Shown: piece by piece, positions 54,496 to 63,986 of the stretch
How the letters are laid out: every line of letters starts with the position of its first letter
How positions within the stretch are numbered: the stretch's first letter is position 1
DNA from: SKLM01 sp964514285
Lineage (GTDB): Bacteria; Chloroflexota; Anaerolineae; B4-G1
Length of the DNA stretch: 64,000 nucleotides
Assembly: GCA_964514285.1 (NCBI GenBank)
Contig: CAZEQC010000011.1
Location: 1-64,000, forward strand
Direction: 5' to 3'
Position numbers and translations under genes: made by a program
The notes under the pieces: model-generated
Databases searched by the model: none
Told to the model about the DNA's origin: nothing
Seen by the model: the letters and a program-made list of their open reading frames with translations, nothing else

Positions 54496-55641
54496 GTGAA
54501 GTTACACGAGTATCAATCGAAGCGGCTCTTTGCGAAGCATGGCGTGCCGATTCCTTCCGGCGAGGTCGCCGCGACGCCACGGTTTGCACGCCAGATCGCC
54601 GAGGAGCTGGGAGGCGCCGTGGTCGTCAAGTCCCAAGTCCTGGTCGGGGGACGCGGTAAGGCAGGTGGAATTAGGCTGGCGCAGGGCCCCGCCGAAGCAG
54701 AGTCCCACGCCGAGGAGATCCTCGGGATGACGATCAAGGGCCTCCCCGTGCGCAAGGTCCTCATCGATGAGGCGGCTAACATCGCGAAAGAGATCTACTT
54801 GGGCATCGTGGTGGATCGAGCCGCCCGGCGACCGGCGATGATGGCCTCGTCTGAGGGAGGGGTCGAGATCGAGGAGGTCGCCCGGGTGAAGCCCGAGGCT
54901 ATCAAGCGGATCACAATCGACCCTTTCCTGGGCCTGCGGGGATATCAGACCCTCCAACTTGCGAAGGGCATTGGCTTGCCTAACGATCAGTTCCGGAGCT
55001 TCGGACGTATCGCCCAGGGGTTGTACAAGGCCTTTGAGGCTTACGACGCATCGCTGGCGGAGATTAACCCCCTGATCGTCACCGTTGAGGGTGATCTACT
55101 GGCGGTGGATGGAAAGATGGTCATCGATGACAACGCCCTGTTTCGGCACCCAGACCTGGCAGAGATGCGCGACGAGGATGCTGAAGCTCCAGCGGAACGG
55201 GAAGCGCGACAAGCGGGATTGAGCTACGTCAAGCTCGACGGGACGATAGGATGTATGGTCAATGGCGCCGGTCTGGCCATGGCCACGATGGACATCATCA
55301 AGCATTTTGGCGGCTCGCCGGCCAACTTCCTCGACATTGGCGGGGGTGCCAAGGCTGAGAGAGTGGCAACGGCGCTCCAGCTGATTCTCGAGGACGAGAG
55401 CGTGGAGGCCGTGTTGTTCAACATCTTTGGCGGCATCACCCGTTGCGACGAGGTCGCTCGAGGGATCCTCGACGCTTTCGAGGAGGTCAAGCCCACCGTT
55501 CCGCTGGTCGCCCGACTGGTGGGAACGAACGATGAGGAAGGCCGAGCTATGCTCGACGCCTCAGACTACGACCTGATGACGGCGAAGACATTGGCCGAGG
55601 CAGCCCAGATGGCCGTCGCTGCTGCCGACGCGGGGGCTTAG
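54496..55641 (+). CDS. sucC: Succinyl-CoA synthetase beta subunit
   Basis: A 381-residue ATP-grasp enzyme that, with SucD, interconverts succinyl-CoA and succinate with NTP formation. It starts MKLHEYQSKRLF, the family start, at a GTG after AGGAGG. VKSQVLVGGRGKAGG, the LAEINPLIV metal-binding segment, NGAGLAMATMD and NIFGGITRCD are conserved. sucD follows nine bases later. Confidence 0.96.
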   Translation: MKLHEYQSKRLFAKHGVPIPSGEVAATPRFARQIAEELGGAVVVKSQVLVGGRGKAGGIRLAQGPAEAESHAEEILGMTIKGLPVRKVLIDEAANIAKEIYLGIVVDRAARRPAMMASSEGGVEIEEVARVKPEAIKRITIDPFLGLRGYQTLQLAKGIGLPNDQFRSFGRIAQGLYKAFEAYDASLAEINPLIVTVEGDLLAVDGKMVIDDNALFRHPDLAEMRDEDAEAPAEREARQAGLSYVKLDGTIGCMVNGAGLAMATMDIIKHFGGSPANFLDIGGGAKAERVATALQLILEDESVEAVLFNIFGGITRCDEVARGILDAFEEVKPTVPLVARLVGTNDEEGRAMLDASDYDLMTAKTLAEAAQMAVAAADAGA

Positions 55642-55650
55642 GAGGAGATT

Positions 55651-56526
55651 GTGGCGATTCTAGTTGACAGAGAGACCCGCTTGCTTGTACAAGGTATCAC
55701 GGGACGCGAGGGAGAGTTCCACAGCCAGCAGATGATCGAGTACGGAACCCAGGTCGTGGCGGGGGTCACCCCGGGAAAGGGGGGGCAACAGGCCTGCGAC
55801 GGGCGCGTTCCGGTCTTCGACACCGTCGCCGAGGCTGTGGAGGAGACGGGAGCCAACGCGTCGATCATCTACGTGCCGGCACGCTTTGCGCCGGACGCCA
55901 TCATCGAGGCAACCGACGCCGGCGTTCCTCTGATCGTCTGCATCACCGAGGGGATCCCGGTCCTCGATATGATCGACGTGCGGGCTTATCTAGACCAAAA
56001 GGGGGTCCGCTTGGTGGGCCCGAACTGCCCTGGATTGCTCTCTCCGGGCGAGGCGAAAGTGGGCATTATGCCGGGACACATCGCGACGCCGGGCTCCGTG
56101 GGCGTCGTGTCGCGCTCCGGCACGTTGACGTACGAGGTCGTCTATGCGCTCACCAGCCGCGACATCGGGCAGACGACGTGCGTGGGCATCGGGGGCGATC
56201 CGATCATCGGCACGGATTTCATCGACGCGCTGAAGCTCTTCGAGGAGGACCCCAAGACGGAGCACGTGGTGCTCATCGGTGAGATCGGAGGGGCGGCCGA
56301 GGAGCGAGCCGCCGAGTTCATCGACCAGTATATGACCAAACCAGTCACCGCCTTCGTCGCCGGCCGCACGGCCCCTCCGGGGAAGCGGATGGGCCACGCC
56401 GGGGCCATCATCCAGGGAGGAACAGGGACCGCCGCCGACAAGATCGCTGCCTTTGAGGCGGTGGGGGTGACGGTAGCTGAGCATCCAGAGCAGATTGCTG
56501 ACCTCGTTGAGGAGCAGCGCGCCTAG
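55651..56526 (+). CDS. sucD: Succinyl-CoA synthetase alpha subunit
   Basis: A 291-residue CoA-binding subunit. VQGITGREGEFHSQ, the GVTPGKGG loop, NCPGLLSPGE and the phosphohistidine His249 in GHAGAI are present. With sucC it forms the TCA-cycle enzyme. It starts with GTG after GGAGGAG. No other TCA genes are seen in this window. Confidence 0.96.
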   Translation: MAILVDRETRLLVQGITGREGEFHSQQMIEYGTQVVAGVTPGKGGQQACDGRVPVFDTVAEAVEETGANASIIYVPARFAPDAIIEATDAGVPLIVCITEGIPVLDMIDVRAYLDQKGVRLVGPNCPGLLSPGEAKVGIMPGHIATPGSVGVVSRSGTLTYEVVYALTSRDIGQTTCVGIGGDPIIGTDFIDALKLFEEDPKTEHVVLIGEIGGAAEERAAEFIDQYMTKPVTAFVAGRTAPPGKRMGHAGAIIQGGTGTAADKIAAFEAVGVTVAEHPEQIADLVEEQRA

Positions 56527-56624
56527 CCCACGTGTCTGGCTTTGGTCGCCCTGTCCCAGCTCATTGGGGAGAGGGAGACGCGCCCAGGCACGGTCTGGCG
56601 AGAGTCATAGGGTTGACATAGACA

Positions 56625-59000
56625 TTGGCACCTGAGAGGGAGAGAAGTCCAGGGTCGGCGATCGAGCCGGTCCTGGACTTCGCACGTGAACGCGTGAAGG
56701 GCGCTCAATGGATCGACTGGGGCCTGGCGCTGGCGCTGATGGTGGGTCTCCTGGCCGCCGTACCGTTTCTGACGCGAGGGGGACTTCCGCGTCAGACCGA
56801 CGCAGAGCTTCACGTCTATAGGACAGCCGAGCTGAGCCACATCATTCACCAGGGCGTGACCTATCCGCGCTGGGGCGCCAACCTCTACCTGGGCTACGGC
56901 TACCCGATCTTCAACTATTACGCTCCGTTCACCTATCATCTGGGGAGCTTTCTGACCAACCTTCTCCCGGGCGCTTGTATCGTGATCGGGACGAAGATGG
57001 TCTTCGTGCTGGGGCTTATGCTGGCCTCGGTGGGGGCCTATTATCTAGGTCGCGAGCTCTTCGAGCCAGCGGGAGGGCTCCTCGCAGCGGCCTCCTTCAC
57101 CCTTTCGCCCTACGTGCTGTTCATCGACCCCCACGCCCGAGGGGATCTGGCCGAGCACTTCGCCGTCTGCCTGCTGCCCCTGACATTCACCTTCATTCAT
57201 CGCCTGATGGAGGCTCCGGGGCCAGGGGTGTTCCTCGGCGGCGTCCTATCGCTCTCGGCCCTCGTCTTCAGCCACAATCTAATGGGTCTGGCGGCCAGCG
57301 CCCTGTTGCTGGCCTACTGGGCGTGGCGGTTTCTCTGGGGGCCTGATCGTTTTCGTTCGCTGTGGGCCCCGTTGGCCTTCGCCCTGGCGGCCGGGTTGAT
57401 CGCCTTCTTCTGGCTCCCGGCGCTGGCGGAGCACGATGCAGTAAGATTGGAGGTCGTCGGCCCCGGCCACTTCGATTTCCGTGAGCACTTCCTGAGCCTG
57501 CGCGAGCTCCTGGCCCCCTCACACCTGCTGGACTGGGGCGCAACGGGTCCGCGCTTCCATCACAACCTGGGCCTCGCCCAGTGGGCGCTGGCCCTGCCGG
57601 GGCTGGCCGTGTTAGCACGGCGCCTGGGAGCACCTCCGGACGAGAGGAAAGGGGCGGTGCCCCTCAGCTTCTTCATGGCAAGCGCCCTGGGCCTGGGTTT
57701 CCTGATGCACTCGACCTCGAAAGACGTGTGGGAGCTGGTCCCCGGCATGCCCTACCTACAGTTCCCGTGGCGCCTGTTGGGGCCGATGAACCTGATGCTC
57801 GCCGTGGGCGCCGCGAGCCTGGTGGACATCCTACCGGAGCGACGCTGGCGCCGACCAGCGCTGACGGCAGGCCTGGTGCTGATCCTATCGACGGCCATGG
57901 CCCTGCTCTACCCGCCGCCGTGGCCCGAGGACTTCGGCGGCACCTCCCCCGTCGACATCATCCGCTGGGAGAGAAAGAGCCAGGCGCTGGGAACGACGTC
58001 GACCGGGGATTTCCTGCCCACCACAGTGGAGATGATCCCCTCCGTGGCGAAGACCCTGGTAGCGTCCTACGAGGGAGGCGGTCCGATCGACAAGGTCAAT
58101 CGCGCCACGCTGCCCGACGGGGCGGATGTGACCATCCTGAGCCACGGTCCGACCCACGACCGCTTCCGGGTGACGACACCGGTCTCGTTTGTGCTGCGTC
58201 TCTACACCTTCGACTTCCCGGGGTGGACGGCCTACGTCGACGGTCGCCAGGTGGACATCGAGATAGCACGCCCGGAGGGATTCATCACCGTCCCGGTGCC
58301 GCCCGGGGAGCACACCGTGCTCGTCCGCTTCGAACCCACACCGGTGCGCAGCGTGAGCTGGCTGATCTCTGCCGGGAGCGCCGTCCTCTTGATCGCCTGT
58401 CTGGCCATCTGGCGGGTCAAGCTCGACCATCCCAGACGGTCAGCTCCTCCGAAGCTGAGGGGACCGGCGGCGCTGTGGACGGGGGGCGCGGTGGTCGCGT
58501 TCTTGGTGCTCAGGCTCATCGCCGCTGCGCCAGCCCCTGAGGGGTTGTTGTATCTCGACTCGGCGCCCGGCGAAGCGCTGCCAGCCCAGCACGAGGTGGA
58601 GGCGTCCTTCGAGGGGCCGGTGGAACTGCTGGGCTACGACCTGCCGCAGACGCGGGTGAAGCCCGGTGAGACGTTCTCCGTCGTGCTCTACTGGCACGCT
58701 CTGACGCCGCTGGAGAAGAACTACCAGTCGTTCGTCCATCTGGCCCGTCCGCTGGACACCGTCTGGGGGCAGGAGGACCACCTCAATCCTGGGGGACTGC
58801 CCACCAAGCGGTGGCCCGTGGACAAGTACGTCTGGGACGAGTACGAGGTCTACGTGCGCCCAGAGACACCGCCGGGGACGTACAGCATCAACGTCGGGCT
58901 CTATCTCCGGTCGGAGGGGTACCGTCTGAAGCGACTGGACGAGAAGGGGAACGCCGTTGGGGACAGCCTGGTCATCAGCTCGATCACCGTGGTAGAATGA
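56625..59000 (+). CDS. Large polytopic membrane protein (YfhO/glycosyltransferase-like)
   Basis: A 791-residue protein with about eleven membrane segments in the first 450 residues and two further ones at about 580-600 and 625-640, alternating with soluble beta-rich domains (about 460-575 and 650-791). Tyr/Pro-rich motifs after the first helix (PRWGANLYLGYGYPIFNYYAPF) recall the 6-pyruvoyl-tetrahydropterin synthase-related membrane family and YfhO-like proteins, probably GT-C-type transferases. Substrate unknown. The TTG at 56625 has no ribosome site, so the true start could be the GTG near 56694. Confidence 0.75.
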   Translation: MAPERERSPGSAIEPVLDFARERVKGAQWIDWGLALALMVGLLAAVPFLTRGGLPRQTDAELHVYRTAELSHIIHQGVTYPRWGANLYLGYGYPIFNYYAPFTYHLGSFLTNLLPGACIVIGTKMVFVLGLMLASVGAYYLGRELFEPAGGLLAAASFTLSPYVLFIDPHARGDLAEHFAVCLLPLTFTFIHRLMEAPGPGVFLGGVLSLSALVFSHNLMGLAASALLLAYWAWRFLWGPDRFRSLWAPLAFALAAGLIAFFWLPALAEHDAVRLEVVGPGHFDFREHFLSLRELLAPSHLLDWGATGPRFHHNLGLAQWALALPGLAVLARRLGAPPDERKGAVPLSFFMASALGLGFLMHSTSKDVWELVPGMPYLQFPWRLLGPMNLMLAVGAASLVDILPERRWRRPALTAGLVLILSTAMALLYPPPWPEDFGGTSPVDIIRWERKSQALGTTSTGDFLPTTVEMIPSVAKTLVASYEGGGPIDKVNRATLPDGADVTILSHGPTHDRFRVTTPVSFVLRLYTFDFPGWTAYVDGRQVDIEIARPEGFITVPVPPGEHTVLVRFEPTPVRSVSWLISAGSAVLLIACLAIWRVKLDHPRRSAPPKLRGPAALWTGGAVVAFLVLRLIAAAPAPEGLLYLDSAPGEALPAQHEVEASFEGPVELLGYDLPQTRVKPGETFSVVLYWHALTPLEKNYQSFVHLARPLDTVWGQEDHLNPGGLPTKRWPVDKYVWDEYEVYVRPETPPGTYSINVGLYLRSEGYRLKRLDEKGNAVGDSLVISSITVVE

Positions 59001-59099
59001 CACGAGGTGAAGAGCGATGATGAACGGCCAGGTCGGAGCCTTCGGCAAGCTCGGGGCGGGGCTCAGGATGCTTGGTCAGGATGCTCGGGAAAGAATGAG

Positions 59100-59126
59100 G
59101 CCGATTCCTGCGATGCAGGAATCGGC
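59100..59126. terminator. Hairpin terminator between convergent genes
   Basis: Perfect 12-base inverted repeat (arms 59100-59111 and 59115-59126) with a three-base loop, beyond the end of the membrane-protein gene and before the S1 gene end. Confidence 0.65.
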
Positions 59127-59188
59127 TTAGTTGCCCCGTGATACGTTGAGCCGCTCACGTCGTCGGAAGCAGCAGCTCGAATCTTGCG

Positions 59189-59923
59189 CTACTCCTCCTC
59201 AGAGTGCTGCTTCAGCGTCCGCTCCAGGATCTCCTCGCGTTCGTCGTAGTCGGCCTTCTGCTTCTTGGCGCGGCGTCTCTCACCCTGACCGCGGCTCCTA
59301 TCGGCGCGGGCACGCTCCATGGCGATCTCCATAGCCGTCTGGGGGGTGACTTCCTCTTCCTCCTCGACCTCCGGCTCTGGCTTGGGTTCCTCGACGACCT
59401 CTTCCTCCAGGCCCTGGCGCGTCAAATCGATACGCTGTCTCTGGCGGTCGACCCGCAAGACGCGCACGTCGATCTCGTCCCCGACGCTGACCAGCTCGGA
59501 TGGATGATCGACGTAGCCAGATGACATCTCCCGAACGTGGAGCAGGCCAGGACGCTCCGCACCGACGTCCACGAAAGCTCCATACTGCTCGATGCGGGTC
59601 ACCTTGCCGGTGTAGGTTTGTCCCTCCTGTAGCTCGCTCCAGGTGACGTCCGGGGGCTCGACCATGGTCAGGCTGACGCGGTTCTGGTCGGCCTGGACGT
59701 CAGTGACCCAGACGACCACGTCGTCTCCGACGTTCACGGCCTCGGTCACCGCATCGACCTCGCGATCGGGTGAAAGCTGAGAGATGTGAAGCAATCCCTC
59801 GACCGGCAAACCAATATCAACAACCGCGCCGTGCAATCCGATCTCGGCGATCGTGCCTTCCAGGCGCATTTTGGGCTTCAGATCCTCAATCGAAAACGAT
59901 CGACCATCTGCTCTATCGGTCAC
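59189..59923 (-). CDS. Protein with two S1 RNA-binding domains
   Basis: A 244-residue RNA-binding protein. Two S1 domains lie at about 16-88 (RLEGTIAEIGLHGAVVDIG) and 100-170 (TYTGKVTRIEQYGAFVDVG). A long acidic segment (about 175-195) and a basic C-terminal helix (RSRGQGERRRAKKQK) follow. It may bind mRNA or ribosomes, like short S1 homologues. It starts with GTG, and GGAGGT stands six bases upstream. Confidence 0.9.
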   Translation of the reverse strand: MTDRADGRSFSIEDLKPKMRLEGTIAEIGLHGAVVDIGLPVEGLLHISQLSPDREVDAVTEAVNVGDDVVVWVTDVQADQNRVSLTMVEPPDVTWSELQEGQTYTGKVTRIEQYGAFVDVGAERPGLLHVREMSSGYVDHPSELVSVGDEIDVRVLRVDRQRQRIDLTRQGLEEEVVEEPKPEPEVEEEEEVTPQTAMEIAMERARADRSRGQGERRRAKKQKADYDEREEILERTLKQHSEEE

Positions 59924-59972
59924 GTAACTACCTCCTCACTTCATGATTTCGGTGCGACGAACACAAACACGG

Positions 59973-60000
59973 ATTCTACTATACAAGCGGAGCTTGTCAA
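59973..60000 (-). promoter_or_regulatory. Promoter of the S1-domain gene
   Basis: Minus-strand TTGACA (59995-60000), 16-base spacer and TAGAAT (59973-59978). The leader would be about 43 bases. Confidence 0.75.
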
Positions 60001-60051
60001 GAAAGAAAAAGCGGTGGCCGTTCGAAACATTTCTAGGGCCTGTCAGAGTTC

Positions 60052-60128
60052 CGGCAGGTATGGAAACCTGCCCTACGTGTCTGGCGGCCATCAGAACTGC
60101 GGCAGGTATGGAAACCTGCCCTACGTGT
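60052..60128. repeat. Two tandem copies of a 29-base palindromic repeat
   Basis: The 29-base unit at 60052-60080 returns identically at 60100-60128, 48 bases later. Each contains the inverted repeat GGCAGGT/ACCTGCC with a six-base loop, so each can form a hairpin. It resembles an interspersed REP-like element rather than a gene. Confidence 0.8.
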
Positions 60129-60151
60129 GCGGTTCTGCCCCCTGACCGGAG

Positions 60152-60988
60152 CTACCAGGCAGCCTTTGGGAAGGTGATCAGGCCAGCGTGGATACCAACG
60201 CGCTTGTACATCTTGATCCCTGTGTAGGGCACGTCCATGATGCCGTCGTGGATGGCCCAGCTGCGTCCCCGCACGCTCTTGTGGGCGCCCGGTGGCCGGA
60301 ATGGCGTGCTGCCGTCAAGGCGCTTGTAGAGCAGGCCACCCGGCGCGAACTCGTTGTGAATCCACTCCATACGGCCCAGGCCCATGGCGTAGGCGAAGCC
60401 GAGCCGCTCAAAAAGGATCGCGTTGTGATAGGCCAAGGGCTGGACGTAGAAGACGTCGTGGCGCAGCGCGTCGACGAACGCCTCCAAGATCGGCACCAGG
60501 TCGCGGGTCAGGCGCAGGCCGCGGCGCACCTGTCCCGGGGCGAGGCCGGCTTTCATCGCCTTGATCTCCTCCTCGACGTTTCTCCCCTGGGTCCCGAAGT
60601 AGGTCGGCGTTCCGTCCGGAAGGCGGTCCGTGTCGAAACGTCTTGCGTGGGGATCGTTGACCACGAAGAGGACGACCTCAATCTGGTTGGTGGTGGTGTC
60701 GGCCAGCTGGAGGTAGAGGAGGGGGTCCTGCGCCTCGGGCTCGTGCCGAAGGTACAGCTCCACCGAGGAGGGGCCGGTGACGATCTGGAACAGGGATGGT
60801 TCGTCAGAGCTCGCAAGCGACTGGGGGGCGATCCCAAAGCGGAGAAGAACGTCGAGAGGGAGCAGGCTGAGATACACCTGACGCCTGCGCTCGCGGGGCA
60901 GGGCGTTGATGCGCCCGATGGAGCGTACGTCCATGGCGAGGTCCGACAGGACCTGGGAAGGGGCAACGAGCGTGCGTCTGTTGTGCAA
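60152..60988 (-). CDS. Uncharacterised protein
   Basis: A 278-residue soluble protein starting with TTG, preceded by GAGGTGAAGC. I do not recognise the family. The C-terminal part has AYHNAILFERLGFAYAMG, similar to the acceptor-proximal helix of GNAT acetyltransferases (LYERLGF), followed by a Trp/Gly-rich region. A middle strand (LLYLQLADTTTNQIEVVLFVVND) suggests an alpha/beta fold. It follows smpB by eight bases in the same direction and is the last gene of the ctp-smpB unit. Confidence 0.65.
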   Translation of the reverse strand: MHNRRTLVAPSQVLSDLAMDVRSIGRINALPRERRRQVYLSLLPLDVLLRFGIAPQSLASSDEPSLFQIVTGPSSVELYLRHEPEAQDPLLYLQLADTTTNQIEVVLFVVNDPHARRFDTDRLPDGTPTYFGTQGRNVEEEIKAMKAGLAPGQVRRGLRLTRDLVPILEAFVDALRHDVFYVQPLAYHNAILFERLGFAYAMGLGRMEWIHNEFAPGGLLYKRLDGSTPFRPPGAHKSVRGRSWAIHDGIMDVPYTGIKMYKRVGIHAGLITFPKAAW

Positions 60989-60996
60989 GCTTCACC

Positions 60997-61467
60997 TCAC
61001 CGACGGCGGCGATCTCTCATCGCCCTTTCGATCTCCCGCTGGGCATCCCGTTCCGCAATGGCGCGGCGCTTGTCGTGCTTGGCCTTGCCCTTGGCCAGGG
61101 CGATCTCGACCTTCGCCCGCCCGTCTCTCAGGTACATCTGCAGAGGAATGATGGTGTAGCCGCTTCTCTCGACGTCGGCTATCAGACGGTCGATCTGATA
61201 GCGGTGCAGGAGGAGCTTGCGCGGGCGCCGCGGATCGTGGCTGTAGTACTGGCCGGCCGGCTTGTAGGGCCCGATGTGGACGTCGAGCAGCCAGAGCTCG
61301 CCGTCGCGGGGGTGCACAAAGCCGTCCCGAATGCTGACCCGGCCCTCGCGGATCGACTTAATCTCCGTGCCTCTCAAGACCAGCCCGGCCTCGTAGCGGT
61401 CCTCAATATGATAGTCGTGCTGCGCCTTTCGGTTGCGCGCCACGACCTTGATACCATCTCTCGCCAT
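60997..61467 (-). CDS. smpB: SsrA-binding protein SmpB
   Basis: A 156-residue tmRNA-binding protein for trans-translation. It has RKAQHDYHIEDRYEAGL, LRGTEIKSIREGRVSI, the LLLHRYQIDRL segment and the basic tail KGKAKHDKRRAI. The ATG at 61467 overlaps the previous stop by one base; an in-frame GTG at 61470 is also possible. No tmRNA gene is in the window. Confidence 0.96.
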   Translation of the reverse strand: MARDGIKVVARNRKAQHDYHIEDRYEAGLVLRGTEIKSIREGRVSIRDGFVHPRDGELWLLDVHIGPYKPAGQYYSHDPRRPRKLLLHRYQIDRLIADVERSGYTIIPLQMYLRDGRAKVEIALAKGKAKHDKRRAIAERDAQREIERAMRDRRRR

Positions 61468-62810
61468 CACTCACCTTCCAGGAGATACTCAACGGCCCGC
61501 TGCAGCTGAGGATCCTGGTCCGGCTGTTCCTGCTGCTCCTCGGCGGGCCAGGGGACCTCGACGTCGGGCGCCAGCCCGCGGCCTTGAATCCGCTGATCGT
61601 CGGGCGTGAACCAGAGCGCCACGGTGACCCGCAGCTCCGAGCCGTCTCTCAGGCTGAAGGGGCGCTGGACGGACCCTTTCCCAAAGGTCTGGGTGCCGAC
61701 CAGGGCGGCCCGCCCCTGATCCTGGAGCGCCCCGGCGACGATCTCCGACGCGCTGGCGGAGCCGTTGTTGACCAGCACGACGAGCGGGATCTCCTCGGCG
61801 ATATCGCCAGAGCTGGCGTTGAACTCGCGCTCGCGGCCATCGCTGAAGCGCTCGACGGCGACCAGTTCGTCCCCGAGGAAGAGGTCGGCGACCTCAATGG
61901 CCTGATCCAGCCAGCCGCCCGGGTTCTGGCGCAGGTCGAGGACGATGCCCTGTGGATCCTGCTCCAGGAGCGTCTCCAGGCCCTCCTCGAGGGTGTCGCT
62001 GGCGGTGGCGCTGAACTCGTGCAGCTTGATATAGCCGACGTCCTCGTCCAGCATCTCGTGCTCGACGATGGGGATCTCGAGCTTGGCTCGGACGACCACG
62101 ACGGTGAAAGCCTCGGGGGTACCCTCCCGCTCGACGGTGAGAGTGACCTCGCTGCCGGCCGGACCGCGGATCTTCCCGATAGCCTCGTAGAGCGGATCGC
62201 CGACCACCGACTCGCCATCGACGGCGACCACGCGATCCTCGGCCCGGAGGCCAGCCTCGGCCGCGGGGCCATCCTCAAAGGTATCGACGATGCGCACCCG
62301 CCCCGACTCGTCCAGGTCGACGAAGGCCCCGATGCCCTCAAACTGCCCGGTGGCGTCCTCCTCCAAGATGGCCGCCACGTCCGGCTCGATGAAGGCGGTG
62401 TACTTGTCATCGAGCGTCTCGAGCATGCCCCGAATGGCTGCGTACGTGATCTCCTGCATGCTGGGGAGCTCATCATAGTAGTGACGCTGGACGAGGTCCC
62501 AGACCTCCCAGAAGAGCTGGAAGGTCTCCTGATCCCCGGTCTGCGGCGTGGGGACGGAGAACGGCGTCGCCGTCGGTTCGGGGGTGGGCTCAACGTCGCT
62601 CGACGTGCCCGACGCCGAGGGTGAAGCGGCGGTCGGCGTCGGTGAAGCAGCAGGGGGAGGAGACGCGGCAGGCCAGGCGAGCAGGCCCTCCCCGCGCTGG
62701 GTCAGCAGGTAAGCGGATCCAAAGCCAGCGGCAAAGGTGAAGGCCGAGACCACCAGCACGACGATGCTGACGACCAGAAACTTGATGACAGTGCGCGACG
62801 TCCTATCCAT
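61467..62810 (-). CDS. C-terminal processing peptidase, S41 family (CtpA-like)
   Basis: A 447-residue membrane-anchored protease. A membrane helix (about 10-32) and a Pro/Thr/Ser stalk (to about 85) are followed by a helical N-terminal part, a PDZ domain (about 165-245) and the S41 core. The catalytic Ser lies in NGSASASEIVAGAL and the Lys in TFGKGSVQ, in the order of CtpA. It processes or degrades extracytoplasmic proteins. It ends with the smpB start overlapping its stop. Confidence 0.92.
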   Translation of the reverse strand: MDRTSRTVIKFLVVSIVVLVVSAFTFAAGFGSAYLLTQRGEGLLAWPAASPPPAASPTPTAASPSASGTSSDVEPTPEPTATPFSVPTPQTGDQETFQLFWEVWDLVQRHYYDELPSMQEITYAAIRGMLETLDDKYTAFIEPDVAAILEEDATGQFEGIGAFVDLDESGRVRIVDTFEDGPAAEAGLRAEDRVVAVDGESVVGDPLYEAIGKIRGPAGSEVTLTVEREGTPEAFTVVVVRAKLEIPIVEHEMLDEDVGYIKLHEFSATASDTLEEGLETLLEQDPQGIVLDLRQNPGGWLDQAIEVADLFLGDELVAVERFSDGREREFNASSGDIAEEIPLVVLVNNGSASASEIVAGALQDQGRAALVGTQTFGKGSVQRPFSLRDGSELRVTVALWFTPDDQRIQGRGLAPDVEVPWPAEEQQEQPDQDPQLQRAVEYLLEGE

Positions 62811-62813
62811 GAC

Positions 62814-63986
62814 TCACTCCGATCCTAAGTAGGTCAAAGCCTGGCTCAAGGCCTGATCAACCCCGTCATCGCTATCGGGGACGAGGCGGTCGGGCGTCAA
62901 GCCCTTCTTATCAATCCGGTGACGATCTGGCGTGATCCAGATCGCCGTTGTGACGTGCAGCGACGACCCATCCGACAGATGGTAGATCTCCTGCACCGAG
63001 CCCTTGCCGAACGTTGGCTGGCCGATCAGCGGCGCGCGGCCGTTGTCCTGCAGCGCTCCGGCGACGATCTCGGCCGCGCTGGCCGTCCCTCCATCCACCA
63101 GGACGGCCAGGGGGGTCTCCACGTCGCCGCCGCCCCGCGCTCGGAAGGTGCGCTGACCCGAGCGGCCCTCCTGGTAGAGCACCACGTCGCCGTGGTTGAG
63201 AAACTGCCCGGCGACAGCGACGGACGACTCGAGCAGCCCGCCGCGGTTCTCTCGCAGATCGAGCACCAGATTGGCGGCGCCGGCACGGCTGAGAGCCTCC
63301 AGGGCGTCGCTGAGCTCATCGCCGGTCCTCTCGGTGAAGCGGAGGAGGTGGACGTAGCCGGTGTGCGCGCCCTCTAGATGCCACGTCACCGACGGCACGT
63401 CGATCTTCTCCCGCTCGACCTCGATCTCTAGGGTCACCTCGCCGGAGGGCTGGGCCCTCTGGACCGTGAGGCGGACGGGCGTCCCCACCTCGCCGTGGAG
63501 TATGGCCTCCACATCGCTTTCGGTCAGCGCCTCGCGTACTGGCTGACCATCAATGGCGACCAGTAGATCGCCCCGGGAGAGCCCGACCCGTTGAGCCGGG
63601 GAGTCCGGGTAGGGCGCGAGGACGAAGCGCCCTTGGGCGTCGCGCCAGACGTCGACGCCGATCCCGCCGTAGGACCCGCGCAGCTGATCCTGCTCCAGCT
63701 CCCGGGAGACGGGTTCGACGAAGACGGTGTAGGGATCGAGGAGCGTGAGCGAGCGGCGGATGGCGGCGTACGTGCGGGCCTTGGGGGAGGGCAGGTCCCC
63801 GAAGAAGTGGCGCTCCACACGCCTCCAGGCCTCCCAGAAGACACGAGCGTCCCTGGGGCCGGGGGCGCGTGCAGCGACGGCCTTCTCCCGGAGCCGGTAG
63901 ACGCCGAATCCCGCCGTGTAGACTAGGCAAAAACAAATGACAAAGGCTATGCCTAGCCGTAATCGATTTTGTCTATAATCTAACAC
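62814..63986 (-). CDS. Second C-terminal processing peptidase, S41 family
   Basis: A 390-residue paralogue of the next gene, with one membrane helix (about 10-30), a short helical part, PDZ (about 105-185) and an S41 core with DGGTASAAEIVAGAL (Ser) and TFGKGSVQ (Lys). It lacks the Pro/Thr stalk. The pair is separated by three bases, which points to tandem duplication. I use the GTG at 63986; the frame is open to the window edge, so the start could lie further upstream. Confidence 0.9.
   Translation of the reverse strand: MLDYRQNRLRLGIAFVICFCLVYTAGFGVYRLREKAVAARAPGPRDARVFWEAWRRVERHFFGDLPSPKARTYAAIRRSLTLLDPYTVFVEPVSRELEQDQLRGSYGGIGVDVWRDAQGRFVLAPYPDSPAQRVGLSRGDLLVAIDGQPVREALTESDVEAILHGEVGTPVRLTVQRAQPSGEVTLEIEVEREKIDVPSVTWHLEGAHTGYVHLLRFTERTGDELSDALEALSRAGAANLVLDLRENRGGLLESSVAVAGQFLNHGDVVLYQEGRSGQRTFRARGGGDVETPLAVLVDGGTASAAEIVAGALQDNGRAPLIGQPTFGKGSVQEIYHLSDGSSLHVTTAIWITPDRHRIDKKGLTPDRLVPDSDDGVDQALSQALTYLGSE

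Noticed and set aside
57581..58540. 319-codon frame inside the large membrane-protein gene
   Set aside because: Same-strand shadow in another frame with Arg/Gly/Pro-biased composition.
60052..60128. CRISPR array
   Set aside because: Only two units, a 19-base spacer, strongly palindromic repeats and no cas gene.
60188..61159. Long plus-strand frame over smpB and the neighbouring gene
   Set aside because: It is antisense to smpB, which is certain, and shows no motif.
61584..62624. 346-codon frame opposite the S41 peptidase
   Set aside because: Antisense shadow of a clear peptidase gene in GC-rich sequence.
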